A DNA stretch of 28,548 nt. It comes from CAZPMT01 sp964587655 (GTDB taxonomy: Bacteria > Hydrogenedentota > Hydrogenedentia > Hydrogenedentales > SLHB01). Numbering within the stretch: position 1 is the first letter of the stretch; every line of letters begins with the position of its first letter. Positions 7,611 to 16,072 of this stretch are shown here, piece by piece. Both the position numbers and the translations under genes were made by a program. The notes beneath the pieces are model-generated. The model saw nothing but the letters and a program-made list of their open reading frames with translations. It searched no databases and had not been told where the DNA came from. Location: positions 1 to 28,548 of the forward strand of contig CAZPMT010000066.1 of assembly GCA_964587655.1 (NCBI GenBank). The letters are read 5' to 3'.

Positions 7611-8825
7611 ATGTCAAAGCGAAAACGGGAAAAGGAACAGAGTGCGGCCCAGCTCGCGCGGAAGCCTTCCGCGAGCGTGGCCCCGCCGCGGCGGACCGTC
7701 AGCCCGTATCTCAGCTATCTCATCGGCTTCGGCGTCGTGATTCTCACCGCAGCCGCGGTCGGGGGTATCGCCTTCATGAAATCTCAGCAGACACCCCAGG
7801 CTCCGCCCGCTGAACCCGCGTCCAAACCCGCACCTGCGCCGACGCCCGCGCCCACACCGGCTCACGATAGCACGCCATTGCGCGACTTCAAAGTCGTCAA
7901 TGCCCATGAGCATTTGATGGCGCGGAAGTTCCTGGACAAGTATCTCAGCGCGGCGCAGGAAACCGGTGTGGTGAAGACGCTGTTCGTCGCCAGTTCCGAT
8001 TACACGCTTAAAGGTTCCAAGTTCGATCAAACCACGGGAAACGACGAGAACACGGAGACGATCCTCGCCGCGGCACGCGAGTTTCCCGACAAGATCGTCC
8101 CGTACTGCACCATCCACCCCGGCGACCCGGAGAAGCTCGACAAGATGAGGAAATACGTCGCTGAAGGCGCAAAGGGACTGAAGCTGTATACCGGTCACGG
8201 GAACTTCTATGATCGGCCTCTCGACGCGCCGGATATGCTTCCCGTCTACGCCTATTGCGAAGAGACGCGGCTTCCCATCTGCTGGCACGTCAACATCGTC
8301 AAGTACGCCGCGGAGTTCGAGCGCGTCATGGTGAAGTTCCCGAAGCTCATCGTGATCGTGCCGCACTTCGGCGTAACATTCTTCCGTCCGCGCGAGGCCC
8401 CGTTCCAGGAATTCCAGCGATTGATGGACGCGTATCCCTATCTCTACACCGACACAAGCTTTGGCACACGCAACATCCTAATCGACGGACTCGAAGCCGT
8501 CAGCCGGGACCCACAGCCCTTCCGCGATTTTATAGCGAAGTACAGCGACCGTGTGTTGTTCGGCACGGACATGGTCATTACAGGAAACAAAGAGAAGAGC
8601 GACAAGTGGATTGCGGACGTCATCCGCGCCTGCCGCGAAGTCCTCGAGAGGGATTCTTACTCCTTCTACATGGGCGCGAAAGGCTCGCCCTACGCCTCAA
8701 AAAGCGCCCAGAATGAGAAAGGCGTCTTTCGCGGACTGGCGCTCGACGACGCCACCCTGCGCAAGATCTACGAGACCAACTTCGATCATCTGACGGCCCT
8801 CTCCCAACCCCCGCCCAAAAGCTGA
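7611..8825 (+). CDS. Membrane-anchored amidohydrolase (amidohydrolase_2 family)
   Basis: A 404-residue protein of unusual layout. Residues 1-30 are basic, residues about 33-55 form one transmembrane helix (YLIGFGVVILTAAAVGGIAF), and residues about 60-88 are a Pro/Ala-rich linker with repeated AP(T/A)P. The rest is a metal-dependent hydrolase of the amidohydrolase-2 type. The HxH metal motif is NAHEHL (H99, H101). Further motifs are KGLKLYTGHG, LPICWHVN, IVPHFGV and LFGTDMV, the last carrying the terminal aspartate. The basic N terminus predicts an N-in anchor with the enzyme outside the cytoplasmic membrane. The substrate is unknown; relatives act on carboxylated rings and lactones. I prefer ATG 7611 over the upstream TTG at 7593, but no strong ribosome binding site is seen for either. 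Confidence 0.85.
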   Translation: MSKRKREKEQSAAQLARKPSASVAPPRRTVSPYLSYLIGFGVVILTAAAVGGIAFMKSQQTPQAPPAEPASKPAPAPTPAPTPAHDSTPLRDFKVVNAHEHLMARKFLDKYLSAAQETGVVKTLFVASSDYTLKGSKFDQTTGNDENTETILAAAREFPDKIVPYCTIHPGDPEKLDKMRKYVAEGAKGLKLYTGHGNFYDRPLDAPDMLPVYAYCEETRLPICWHVNIVKYAAEFERVMVKFPKLIVIVPHFGVTFFRPREAPFQEFQRLMDAYPYLYTDTSFGTRNILIDGLEAVSRDPQPFRDFIAKYSDRVLFGTDMVITGNKEKSDKWIADVIRACREVLERDSYSFYMGAKGSPYASKSAQNEKGVFRGLALDDATLRKIYETNFDHLTALSQPPPKS

Positions 8826-8834
8826 TCTACCGCA

Positions 8835-9329
8835 TCAGCCCCGCGCCCGCCATGCTGGATACAGCACCCCGCAGTACAGCAAAGCCAGGACACACGCACC
8901 TACGGCCATCCCCTGACGCAACGCCTCGCCGCCGCTTCCGACCTGGAACAGCAAACTGTCGGAAGGGCTCAGGGGGTCGTACAGGACCATGAGAGGACGG
9001 CCCTTGACACAGAGATCCTCCAGCTTGTCCGGAGGCAGCGCATTCGGACTATTGTCCTCCGGCCAGAAGCCAGTCCAGGAACTTGTATAGGCGTTCGCGC
9101 CCACCGAGTACTCATACGTCAGCGAGACCTTTTTCCGCGTGTCCGTGGCATTGTAGTGGACCAACTTGACGTTGCCTTCCACGACGCGGCCATCGGTCTG
9201 CGCGTGGGCCGGTTGTCCGCTTCCCTGCCACCAAAGCGTGACGGCCAATGCCGCGAACCCCAAGAGCGCCAGCGCCAGGAATTCCGGCAACCCCACCTTC
9301 CCGAGTTGCCTGTTCTGATGCAGGGCCAT
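8835..9329 (-). CDS. DUF3592-like membrane protein
   Basis: A 164-residue protein with two predicted transmembrane helices (about 14-34 and 138-158) enclosing an extracytoplasmic beta-rich region. That region has SLTYEYSVGANAYTSS and a C-terminal VLYDPLSPSDSLL, matching the DUF3592 pattern of a V-x-Y-x-Y motif followed by YDP-x-x-P-x-x-S. The function of that family is not known. I chose the start at 9329 because TCCTCCCC on the plus strand (GGGGAGGA on the coding strand) sits about 6 bases upstream; an in-frame ATG at 9356 has no comparable site. It converges with the amidohydrolase gene, with only 9 bases between them, and is downstream of the DUF6599-like gene, probably co-transcribed. Confidence 0.72.
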   Translation of the reverse strand: MALHQNRQLGKVGLPEFLALALLGFAALAVTLWWQGSGQPAHAQTDGRVVEGNVKLVHYNATDTRKKVSLTYEYSVGANAYTSSWTGFWPEDNSPNALPPDKLEDLCVKGRPLMVLYDPLSPSDSLLFQVGSGGEALRQGMAVGACVLALLYCGVLYPAWRARG

Positions 9330-9388
9330 ACCCGATCCTCCCCTCCACCTCTTCATTCTACCCCGCAGGAGCGCCTTCCCTCAATAGC

Positions 9389-10321
9389 CTATCGCAACTG
9401 GCTACGGAACTCGACGGCTGCATCAATCGCCTTTCCCCGGTCCTTCACCGCCGTCACGCCGCCCGCCAGCCGCTCCTTCTGGAAAACCACGTCGAACCCG
9501 CCCCCCATATCGCACACCAAGAACGCCTTGCCTTTCACCGTCAAGCTCTCGCTTCCCTTCCCGTACTTCGCCGCGTATTCGGCGTACCGCGCCACCGTGG
9601 CCTTCGCCGATTCAGCGGAATCCTGACGGGACAGAAACGCATTCACAACGGCGTCGCCCTTGCGATACTGCGCCGTGTACGTGTTTCGCATGAACTCGAG
9701 TCCCAGCGCGTCCACCTGGAAATACCGCACACTGTCCGGCACCCGGTCCTTCTCCGGCAACGCCGCCAACCCCCATACAGGTTCACCCGAATCCCGAAGC
9801 ATGTCAACCGCTTTCCGCGCGAGGTCCATCGCGGGCCGTTCCAGTTCTTCCCCCGCCGGCAACGCGATCACCTGCACGTAATACTGTCCCTTCCAGGCGT
9901 ACACATTCGCCCCGGAACGATATGCGGCCCGCCCGAGACCTGCCGGCGCCTCGCCCCCCGACCGTTCCCCTGAAAACACACCGAACGCATTCGTCGGCGT
10001 CCCCATATCGTAGATGGACACGTCGATTGACCGCCGCGTGTCGCCCATGTTCTCGAAATCGGCGAACGTCAGACTGACAACGTTGTACGCCAGAAAAAAC
10101 TCCGCCCGCCCGTCGATCTGCTCGTAAAGATTCTCCGGCGTAAACTGCAAGACCTTCTCATACAGCCGCCACCCCTCCGGCGCCAGCCCCGCCACACGCC
10201 CGCGCAGGTCCTCCGCCGTAACGACAGTAGAAGACGGCGCATTGCTCGTGACGATCGTCGCACACGACCCCATTGCCGCACCCAGCACGATCCATCCGAC
10301 GCAACAAACGAACGCCTTCAT
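9389..10321 (-). CDS. DUF6599-like putative lipoprotein
   Basis: A 310-residue protein with an N-terminal export signal (WIVLGAAMGSC), in which the cysteine at residue 20 would be lipidated if the lipobox is accepted; M-G-S-C is a non-ideal lipobox. The body carries FTPENLYEQIDGRAEFFLAY, SIDVSIYDMGTPTNAFGVFS and YYVQVIAL, which I recognise as the DUF6599 pattern (a LYE-x-I-(N/D)G-x-AE-x-(F/Y)L motif). The role of the family is unknown. The start has AAGGAGAG a few bases upstream on the coding strand, giving good support. It is followed by the DUF3592-like gene on the same strand after 59 bases, suggesting a two-gene envelope operon. Confidence 0.75.
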   Translation of the reverse strand: MKAFVCCVGWIVLGAAMGSCATIVTSNAPSSTVVTAEDLRGRVAGLAPEGWRLYEKVLQFTPENLYEQIDGRAEFFLAYNVVSLTFADFENMGDTRRSIDVSIYDMGTPTNAFGVFSGERSGGEAPAGLGRAAYRSGANVYAWKGQYYVQVIALPAGEELERPAMDLARKAVDMLRDSGEPVWGLAALPEKDRVPDSVRYFQVDALGLEFMRNTYTAQYRKGDAVVNAFLSRQDSAESAKATVARYAEYAAKYGKGSESLTVKGKAFLVCDMGGGFDVVFQKERLAGGVTAVKDRGKAIDAAVEFRSQLR

Positions 10322-10373
10322 CGTCTCTCCTTCTCAGATCGTTCCGGCAAGAATCTCATACCCCAGAATACCG

Positions 10374-10398
10374 TCATTCCCGCGAAGGCGGGAATCCA
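10374..10398. repeat. REP-like palindrome (ATTCCCGC stem)
   Basis: ATTCCCGC (10376-10383) pairs with GCGGGAAT (10388-10395) around a GAAG loop. This TCATTCCCGCGAAxGCGGGAATCC-type hairpin is a widespread intergenic repeat in bacterial genomes; it lies in the spacer between two divergent genes. Confidence 0.8.
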
Positions 10399-10444
10399 GA
10401 ACGCACGCGCCGCCCCGCAACCTCCTAGCGCGGAACTCTTCCGC

Positions 10445-10480
10445 GTCCATTACGTCCACTCAGTCCACTACGTCCACGTA
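10445..10480. repeat. 9-bp tandem array (GTCCACTAC-like)
   Basis: Four consecutive 9-base units: GTCCATTAC, GTCCACTCA, GTCCACTAC, GTCCACGTA. The array is noncoding and sits in the spacer upstream of the aldo/keto reductase. Confidence 0.75.
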
Positions 10481-10584
10481 TCGCACGCAAGAGATCCCGC
10501 GGCCTCAGTGGATTCCGCAGCCTCACTCTACTACACTGGCTGCGGCGCGACCAAACGCGACTCACATCTTGGGAGTGTATGAAC

Positions 10585-11631
10585 ATGGACAAGACGACAT
10601 CTCATGATTCAATGGACCGGCGCGAGTTCATCAAACTTTCAGCGGCCGCGATGTGCGCACCGGCGCTTCTCGCGGCGGCAGAGACGGAGACGAAGGAGCC
10701 AGCCAAAGCCGATCAGGCCGTGCATCGCAACGAGCGGCCTTCAATGACCTACCGCAAACTCGGCCGGACAAACATCACGTCCAGCCGACTCGTCTTCGGG
10801 TGCGGAGCGGCGCTCGCGGGCGGGAAGGCCGTGCGCGTGCTCGACCGCGCATTCGAAGCCGGCATCAACCACTACGACGTCGGCTCCAACATCTACTACA
10901 AGGGAAGCGAGCGCAGCCTCGCGCCGTTCCTCAAAGCCCACCGCGACGAGATCTGGGTAGTCTCCAAAGCCCCCGTCAACGTCAAGACCAAGCCCGGCGA
11001 ACCCATAACGGTCGAGCAGGCCAAAGAAGCCGCGGCAGGGTGGACCCAACTCATGGACGCCAGCCTCGCCGACCTCGAGACAAACCACATCGCCGCGTAC
11101 TACCTCATGGGCGTCAGCAACCCCGCCGTTGTCCGGTGCGAAGAGGTCTACAAGGCATTTCAAAAGGCAAAGACCGACGGCAAGATCGACTACTTCGGCC
11201 TCAGCACGCACAAGAACGCGCAAGCCGTTATCGAAGCCGCAATCGAAACCGGCTGGTACGACGTCGCCATGATCGGCGTCACCCCCGGCGGCTGGTACGA
11301 CTGGGACAAGAAGGACCTCGCCGAAGGCACGCCGCCCCTAACGGAACTACAAGCCGTGCTCACAAAGGCCCGCGCCGCCGGCATCGGACTAGTCGGCATG
11401 AAAGCCGCCCGACACCTCGCGCCCAAGCAGACCGCCCTCGGACGCGGCGACACCGCCGCATTCGACAAATACTACGACGACAAATTCAAAGCGTCGCCCC
11501 TCAACGCATTCCAGCGTTCCTACGCATACGTCCTCGAACACGGCCTCGACGTAGTCAACGCCGACATGCAGAACTTCCACCACCTCGAAGAAAACATCAT
11601 CGCCGCCGCCACCTCCCAAACCTACTTCTAA
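10585..11631 (+). CDS. Tat-exported aldo/keto reductase family protein
   Basis: The 348-residue product starts with a twin-arginine signal (MDRREFIKLS, Arg12-Arg13, then an Ala-rich core ending near ALLAAA), so the folded enzyme would be exported. The (beta/alpha)8 aldo/keto reductase domain begins at MTYRKLGRTN. Catalytic positions: D98 (HYDVGSN), Y104/Y105 (IYYKGSE) and K128 (WVVSKA). The usual catalytic histidine in the YYxHG motif is M175 here (AYYLMGV), so ordinary carbonyl reduction is uncertain. I chose ATG 10585 because GGGAG (10571-10575) lies 9 bases upstream; ATG 10579 is only 3 bases from it. It stands alone after a repeat-filled spacer. The substrate is unknown. Confidence 0.86.
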   Translation: MDKTTSHDSMDRREFIKLSAAAMCAPALLAAAETETKEPAKADQAVHRNERPSMTYRKLGRTNITSSRLVFGCGAALAGGKAVRVLDRAFEAGINHYDVGSNIYYKGSERSLAPFLKAHRDEIWVVSKAPVNVKTKPGEPITVEQAKEAAAGWTQLMDASLADLETNHIAAYYLMGVSNPAVVRCEEVYKAFQKAKTDGKIDYFGLSTHKNAQAVIEAAIETGWYDVAMIGVTPGGWYDWDKKDLAEGTPPLTELQAVLTKARAAGIGLVGMKAARHLAPKQTALGRGDTAAFDKYYDDKFKASPLNAFQRSYAYVLEHGLDVVNADMQNFHHLEENIIAAATSQTYF

Positions 11632-11774
11632 CGAGACATAGCGCCACGCTCCGGCAGCACGACGCTACGGCAAGGCAAGGCTACGAACGACTGCATTCTG
11701 ACTCCTGTCTTCTGTCTACGCCCTCTGCCAGTCGGTCGGCCCAAGAAAAAGATACCCGAGACACGGAAAGGACG

Positions 11775-11799
11775 TAAATAGGTGGCGGTCCCCTATTTA
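11775..11799. repeat. TAAATAGG palindrome at the island edge
   Basis: TAAATAGG (11775-11782) and CCTATTTA (11792-11799) are perfect inverted arms around a 9-base centre. The left part of the minus-strand nuclease gene runs into it and takes its TAG stop from the right arm. Similar AAATAGG/CCTATTT palindromes occur repeatedly in many environmental genomes (from memory). Confidence 0.7.
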
Positions 11800-12536
11800 T
11801 CCCTATCGCTGCGTGTCCTTCTTAGCCAGACATGACGCAACTCGATATCAGGCGCACTCGTGCCGGTTTCAACATAGGAGAAGCTGCGCGAGTGTCGGGT
11901 TATGGCTGTCGGGATCGCATTTGGGGGATTGGATAGCCCGCAAGACTTGGGCTCACCGATGGGTAGCATGCGTTCTTTGCACTTCGGGAGAGCAATGGAG
12001 AGTGTTTCCACTGGTTCATCGTCACCTGCTGTGTAGCCAATCATCATCGCTTCCTGCATAGCCCAGGCATAACGGCCATCGACAAAACGCTGGATGCCAA
12101 GCAAGCAGTAGCAATCGACAGGCTTGTGTTTGCTGTCCACGGGCTTGCACTCGATGAAGATGCCATACTGCGACGGACGCGTATTTGCTGGCATGCCCAC
12201 AAGCTTGACGATCATGTCGGGCTTCTTTTTCAATTCGCGCCCACTATAGTCCCTCACTTCTTCGGCTGAGGTGACACACTCCACCAACTGGTCATCGAAG
12301 CCATCAACCAGTTCTCGGTTCCGTACGCGGTCCTCCAGCGTCTCTCGAAGATGGTGGTTAATTGTCTCTTCCCCTTCGGTGAGCATGTCAAAACCGACAG
12401 GTGGATCTTCGGTCAGGATTTGCCAGGCAACGCGGATTGCTTCTTCTACGACAAGAAGCAGGGCGATAGAAAGATGTGGATGCGGCAACTCAAATCTAGG
12501 CGGCTTGGAAAAGAGGTTCAAAGGCATTGATGTCAT
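11793..12536 (-). CDS. PD-(D/E)XK nuclease-like protein, partner of the methylase
   Basis: A 247-residue protein that I do not recognise as a named family. It has the core signature of PD-(D/E)XK nucleases: KKPDMIVKL (D107), a loop, then YGIFIECKPV (E129-x-K131), each on a predicted beta strand, followed by a helix containing GIQRF and WAMQEAMMIGY. An N-terminal helix with EETINHHLRETLEDRV could supply the extra conserved glutamate. The start ATG overlaps the methylase stop as ATGA, indicating translational coupling, so it would be the cleavage subunit of a two-gene restriction-type system. The last residues (TRSDRDK) and stop are read from the palindrome at 11775-11799, so the native C terminus may have been altered. 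The nuclease role is inferred from the motif and the neighbour. Confidence 0.72.
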   Translation of the reverse strand: MTSMPLNLFSKPPRFELPHPHLSIALLLVVEEAIRVAWQILTEDPPVGFDMLTEGEETINHHLRETLEDRVRNRELVDGFDDQLVECVTSAEEVRDYSGRELKKKPDMIVKLVGMPANTRPSQYGIFIECKPVDSKHKPVDCYCLLGIQRFVDGRYAWAMQEAMMIGYTAGDDEPVETLSIALPKCKERMLPIGEPKSCGLSNPPNAIPTAITRHSRSFSYVETGTSAPDIELRHVWLRRTRSDRDK

Positions 12537-15500
12537 CGCTCAAAGACCGCCATGTGACGCAGAAGAATCTCTCCGGCACAAAGCCTGGCACGGGACGGCG
12601 TCCAATACCGGTACTGATTGAGCACGGCCATTGCGAGGCCATGCTTCACCTCATGCACGATCAGGCTGGCGCCGGATTCTGTGGCCAACGATAGAATGTC
12701 ATCGCGAAAGATAGCTTCGTCAAAGCGTACGGGCTTGTCTTTAGTGCCAACGAGGACGATGGAATATGGATCTCTCCCATCAGCATGAGCGAAGGGCTGC
12801 CGCAAGTCCACTTGTGCTTCGCGCTTGAGTTTGCGCAAGAAGGGCCTGAGCGAGGATTCGAGACGCGCCGCGAATCTCCTACATTCGTCGAGAGTGGGCC
12901 GTTGGCACGCTCGCTTGCGAATCTCATTGTAAGGCAAAGCTGTTTCAAGGGTGTCGCGAATGACCTCGACATCGTGTTTGTTCAGTCCATAGAGTCCGGC
13001 GAAGAATTCGTCTATTTCATCGAAGATCGTGTCATTTTCAGTAACGGTGGTATCTGCGGCTACAAGCCGGTTGGATAGACGCCAAATTGTCTCGCGCTCT
13101 TCTGGGCTAAGGGTATCAAGTGGAATGAAAGGACAGGTGTCGAGGTCGGTCTTGTAGAACTCTCGCCGTTCCACACCCATCTTTGGGCTTGTCATGAGAA
13201 CGCGGTGCATCCAAATATAGCTATGCACGAAAAGCTGGAGATATCGAACCAGTTCCTCGCCATTCGGATTGCCGTTGCCAGAATAACCGTCAAAACTCTC
13301 ATTAAAGGCGACATCGTCAAGGCTGAGAAGCGCCCATCCCTCATCGCGCCTCAGTCCGGGAAATCCCTTGACGAGAGCAAGAGGCGAGCGATAGACTGCA
13401 AGTTCTCTGGGTCTGAACATTGTGGTGAGATTGGAGGGAAACGGGTTGAGGCGATTGGTGTCGACAACGAATCGAAATAGCCCGGGCGATTCAAGATTCA
13501 TTAAGTTTTTCAGAAAAGCTGCGTCTTTCTGATCCGCCTGCGTCGGCTTGATTTGGTAGCCATTACTCGAAACCAAGCCCAAATCCTTTTCCCAGTAATC
13601 CTTTAAGCTCCGCCACTTTGCCATCTTCGCTTTTCTAACAACATCCACATCCAATGATGTACCAATTGCCAAAGCCTTCCAAAGCCAAGGTTCGTCAACA
13701 GCGGACTGGATGCTTACCAATTCCACCGATTTCGAATCAATTCGCACTTCGCCCTTGTGGTTCAGGCTCACGTCGCAATGCGGAGTAACCCAGCGCAGGT
13801 GGTGATTCGGTCTTGGAATGCTGTTCTGGGCGAAAAGCAACAGAAACGGTTGGCTCATCTTTGGCCAGACGGGAGTGTCCGTAAGATTGGAGCAGTTTAG
13901 AATTCCATTGACCGCGAGAGATTGGAACAAGGTCTCTCTTGCACGTCGGGGAATCTCCTCCTGCTTGAAAAGAAGCCGTCCTGGCAGGACCATGCCGATG
14001 CGACCTTCAGGTCGACACCACTCCACAGAACGCCAGACAAATGGCAAGTCTGGCACATTGTCCGGATTTTGATAGTGTTCGGCGAGGCTCGACAATCCGC
14101 GGTGGATTATCACTTCGCGGCTGACTTTTGTGAACTCAGCAGCCAACGCCTTGTACGTCGCTTTCCGAGCGGTTAGTTCCTGATTTTCCGAAACGGAGGC
14201 TACAGATTCCGTTGCTCTCCTTCGCTTTGCCTTTAGACTCGTCCATGGCGGATTGCACAACACTAAGTCGTACTTGCCGTTATGCTCCTTGCCCACATGA
14301 CTGCCGAGACTGCCGATGACCGGGCCATCCTCCGGGTCGTGAGGTACGGGGCGACGATAATTGAAGAGGACGCGGCCGCGAAGATTCTTGAATCCCAATT
14401 TACTGGGCGGAGCCGGATCCGGGTCGAGTTCGATTGCGGTGAGGTAGAGGCTCAGAGCGGTTAAGCGCAAAGCCGATTCGCTGACCTCGAAACCAGCAAG
14501 CTGATTTTCCAAAATGCTTCTGATGGCAGCCGTGTCCGGCCTCTGTTTGACCGCCTTCCAGCGCGCTTGATACAGGCGGCGAAATGCGAGCACGAGAAAC
14601 ACGCCTGCACCACAAGCAGGATCGAGCACACGCGCAGATGCCGCATTCGGCAAGTCCGCGAAGGCTTCTTCAACAAGGTAATCCGCAATGCGCCGTGGGG
14701 TGTAGTGGACGCTCGTGGCTTTGGCATCGGGGCTCCACCTCCAACTGAACTTCTCATACACCTGACTCAGCAGGCCCACAGGCACGTGTGCGAAGTCAAA
14801 CTTTGCCCATTGGAATTTCTGTTGGTAGTTTGCACCCCCTGCCTGTACACCATCATCCAGGATAGCTGAGAGATGCCTGAACACTTCCTCGCCGGTCACC
14901 CTGTCTAAGTCATCAAAGAAAACGCGATCCCCATGCCTTGTGAGTGGAAGAAAATCGCCGTTGAATGTTCGATCAAGCCAAGCGCTAGTTGAGGCTGCGC
15001 TACCAGGCGTCCGAAAACACTCTCTTAGACTGGCAGCTTCAGGTGCGACGCTACGCAAGAATTTCGGTTTCACAACTTTCCGGTCGCAGAGAAAACGGAA
15101 AAACAACGCGCGACCGATCAACGAGAGCACATCGTCTTTATCAACCCGGTGACGCTCAACCAATTCACTGGCGATGTATTCTAATCGATCGAACATCTCA
15201 TCAAAGACATAGTCGGGACTGCTCGGCTCTCCTTCACCATCATATTCTCCCAGGGACAACCGCGAGAAGAAGGTGAGCGCCTCACCCGTGCCTTTTCGAT
15301 ACCGTTTCGCGTCGGGAGGTACGTCATCCAGGCTAATAGGCCTCACGGAAAGATGGCCGGGCTCCAGAATCCCAAGGTAGGCTCGTTCTCCCCGGCTACC
15401 GAGTGTTCGCCAGAGTTGGCACAATGATTCCTGTTCAGAACGTGTGTGAACGCTGCTCAGGTTGGCCTTACTCACTACGTAGAGCAGCGGGCGGCCTTGG

Positions 15501-15667
15501 CTTTCAGCGACAGCCTCTGGGAGGACGACGGCCTCACTGCTCTTTTGGGCGTCGGTTCGGAGTAGATCTAGATAATCGATCAACTGAGGATTTGTGGCAT
15601 CTTCCAATATCGTCGGCTTCTGCACGCCGTAGGCGCGCAGGTCGTCAACAAGGGAAGTGGATGGCAT
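12533..15667 (-). CDS. Eco57I-like N6-adenine DNA methylase (type II/IIG-like)
   Basis: A 1044-residue protein from the ATG at 15667. GGGGAG lies 10 bases upstream; another in-frame ATG at 15730 is possible but has AGGGAG only 1-2 bases away. The N-terminal 300 residues are an unassigned domain (YLGILEPGHLSVRPISLDD; ALFFRFLCDRK). The methylase core has YTPRRIADYLVE (about 322-333), SAM motif I DPACGAGVFL (349-358) and catalytic NPPW (472-475), the signature of amino-methyltransferases acting on adenine N6. The remaining 550 residues resemble the target-recognition and C-terminal parts of Eco57I-like enzymes (VLPGRLLFK, FRPRELAVYRSP). I see no cleavage motif inside it, which fits a separate nuclease gene. 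Its GC content is visibly lower than that of the flanks, suggesting acquisition by transfer. Confidence 0.88.
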   Translation of the reverse strand: MPSTSLVDDLRAYGVQKPTILEDATNPQLIDYLDLLRTDAQKSSEAVVLPEAVAESQGRPLLYVVSKANLSSVHTRSEQESLCQLWRTLGSRGERAYLGILEPGHLSVRPISLDDVPPDAKRYRKGTGEALTFFSRLSLGEYDGEGEPSSPDYVFDEMFDRLEYIASELVERHRVDKDDVLSLIGRALFFRFLCDRKVVKPKFLRSVAPEAASLRECFRTPGSAASTSAWLDRTFNGDFLPLTRHGDRVFFDDLDRVTGEEVFRHLSAILDDGVQAGGANYQQKFQWAKFDFAHVPVGLLSQVYEKFSWRWSPDAKATSVHYTPRRIADYLVEEAFADLPNAASARVLDPACGAGVFLVLAFRRLYQARWKAVKQRPDTAAIRSILENQLAGFEVSESALRLTALSLYLTAIELDPDPAPPSKLGFKNLRGRVLFNYRRPVPHDPEDGPVIGSLGSHVGKEHNGKYDLVLCNPPWTSLKAKRRRATESVASVSENQELTARKATYKALAAEFTKVSREVIIHRGLSSLAEHYQNPDNVPDLPFVWRSVEWCRPEGRIGMVLPGRLLFKQEEIPRRARETLFQSLAVNGILNCSNLTDTPVWPKMSQPFLLLFAQNSIPRPNHHLRWVTPHCDVSLNHKGEVRIDSKSVELVSIQSAVDEPWLWKALAIGTSLDVDVVRKAKMAKWRSLKDYWEKDLGLVSSNGYQIKPTQADQKDAAFLKNLMNLESPGLFRFVVDTNRLNPFPSNLTTMFRPRELAVYRSPLALVKGFPGLRRDEGWALLSLDDVAFNESFDGYSGNGNPNGEELVRYLQLFVHSYIWMHRVLMTSPKMGVERREFYKTDLDTCPFIPLDTLSPEERETIWRLSNRLVAADTTVTENDTIFDEIDEFFAGLYGLNKHDVEVIRDTLETALPYNEIRKRACQRPTLDECRRFAARLESSLRPFLRKLKREAQVDLRQPFAHADGRDPYSIVLVGTKDKPVRFDEAIFRDDILSLATESGASLIVHEVKHGLAMAVLNQYRYWTPSRARLCAGEILLRHMAVFER

Positions 15668-15802
15668 TGTCGAAGCGCTCCCCAACATGGACGGCCCAGG
15701 CGAAGAACCGGGCCGTTCCTTCCTGTTCATGCTCCCTATCTAATCTTGCCGCAGTGCCGGTTCCAGGTCTCCTCGCCATGAGGACACCCTTCTCCCGCCT
15801 CT

Positions 15803-15831
15803 GTTATGCAGAATTAAGCGGCTCTTGTCAA
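15803..15831 (-). promoter_or_regulatory. Putative promoter of the methylase-nuclease unit
   Basis: Read on the minus strand: TTGACA (15831-15826), a 17-base spacer, CATAAC (15808-15803). The -35 is perfect and the -10 matches 4 of 6. Transcription would begin near 15796, upstream of both candidate start codons. Confidence 0.55.
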
Positions 15832-15960
15832 TGTCTATCGCAAGGCATTCCGCTCAATCATTTCTGTCTTTGGGACACTTTCTTCGGTGGATTGCGATCA
15901 GCGGCGAGTTTCGATTCTTCCATGGTCTCTATTCCATAGTCTGGAAAGAGTCGATGGTTG

Positions 15961-15991
15961 CAACAGTTTGTCGGGGTTTGACAAACTGTTG
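15961..15991. repeat. Palindromic element family A, intergenic copy 1
   Basis: The 27-base core is 15963-15989, with arms ACAGTTTGTC and GACAAACTGT around GGGGTTT; pairing extends two bases further on each side. Its reverse complement matches the copies inside phoB and pstA. Confidence 0.85.
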
Positions 15992-16043
15992 GGCGACGGT
16001 CTGTGCCGCTTGGATTGTCCAGGGTTGAACGCGCACGGAGTGT

Positions 16044-16072
16044 TTGCTTCGTGTTTAAGCAGGCATTACAAT
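16044..16072 (+). promoter_or_regulatory. Putative promoter of the Gfo/Idh/MocA gene
   Basis: TTGCTT (16044-16049), a 17-base spacer, TACAAT (16067-16072). The -10 matches 5 of 6 and the -35 matches 3 of 6. The same TTTGCTT -35 appears before the microprotein pair. Confidence 0.5.

Noticed and set aside
10653..11777. Plus-strand frame of 374 codons within the aldo/keto reductase
   Set aside because: Arg-rich frame-shifted shadow with no domain; the aldo/keto reductase frame has the Tat signal and tetrad residues.
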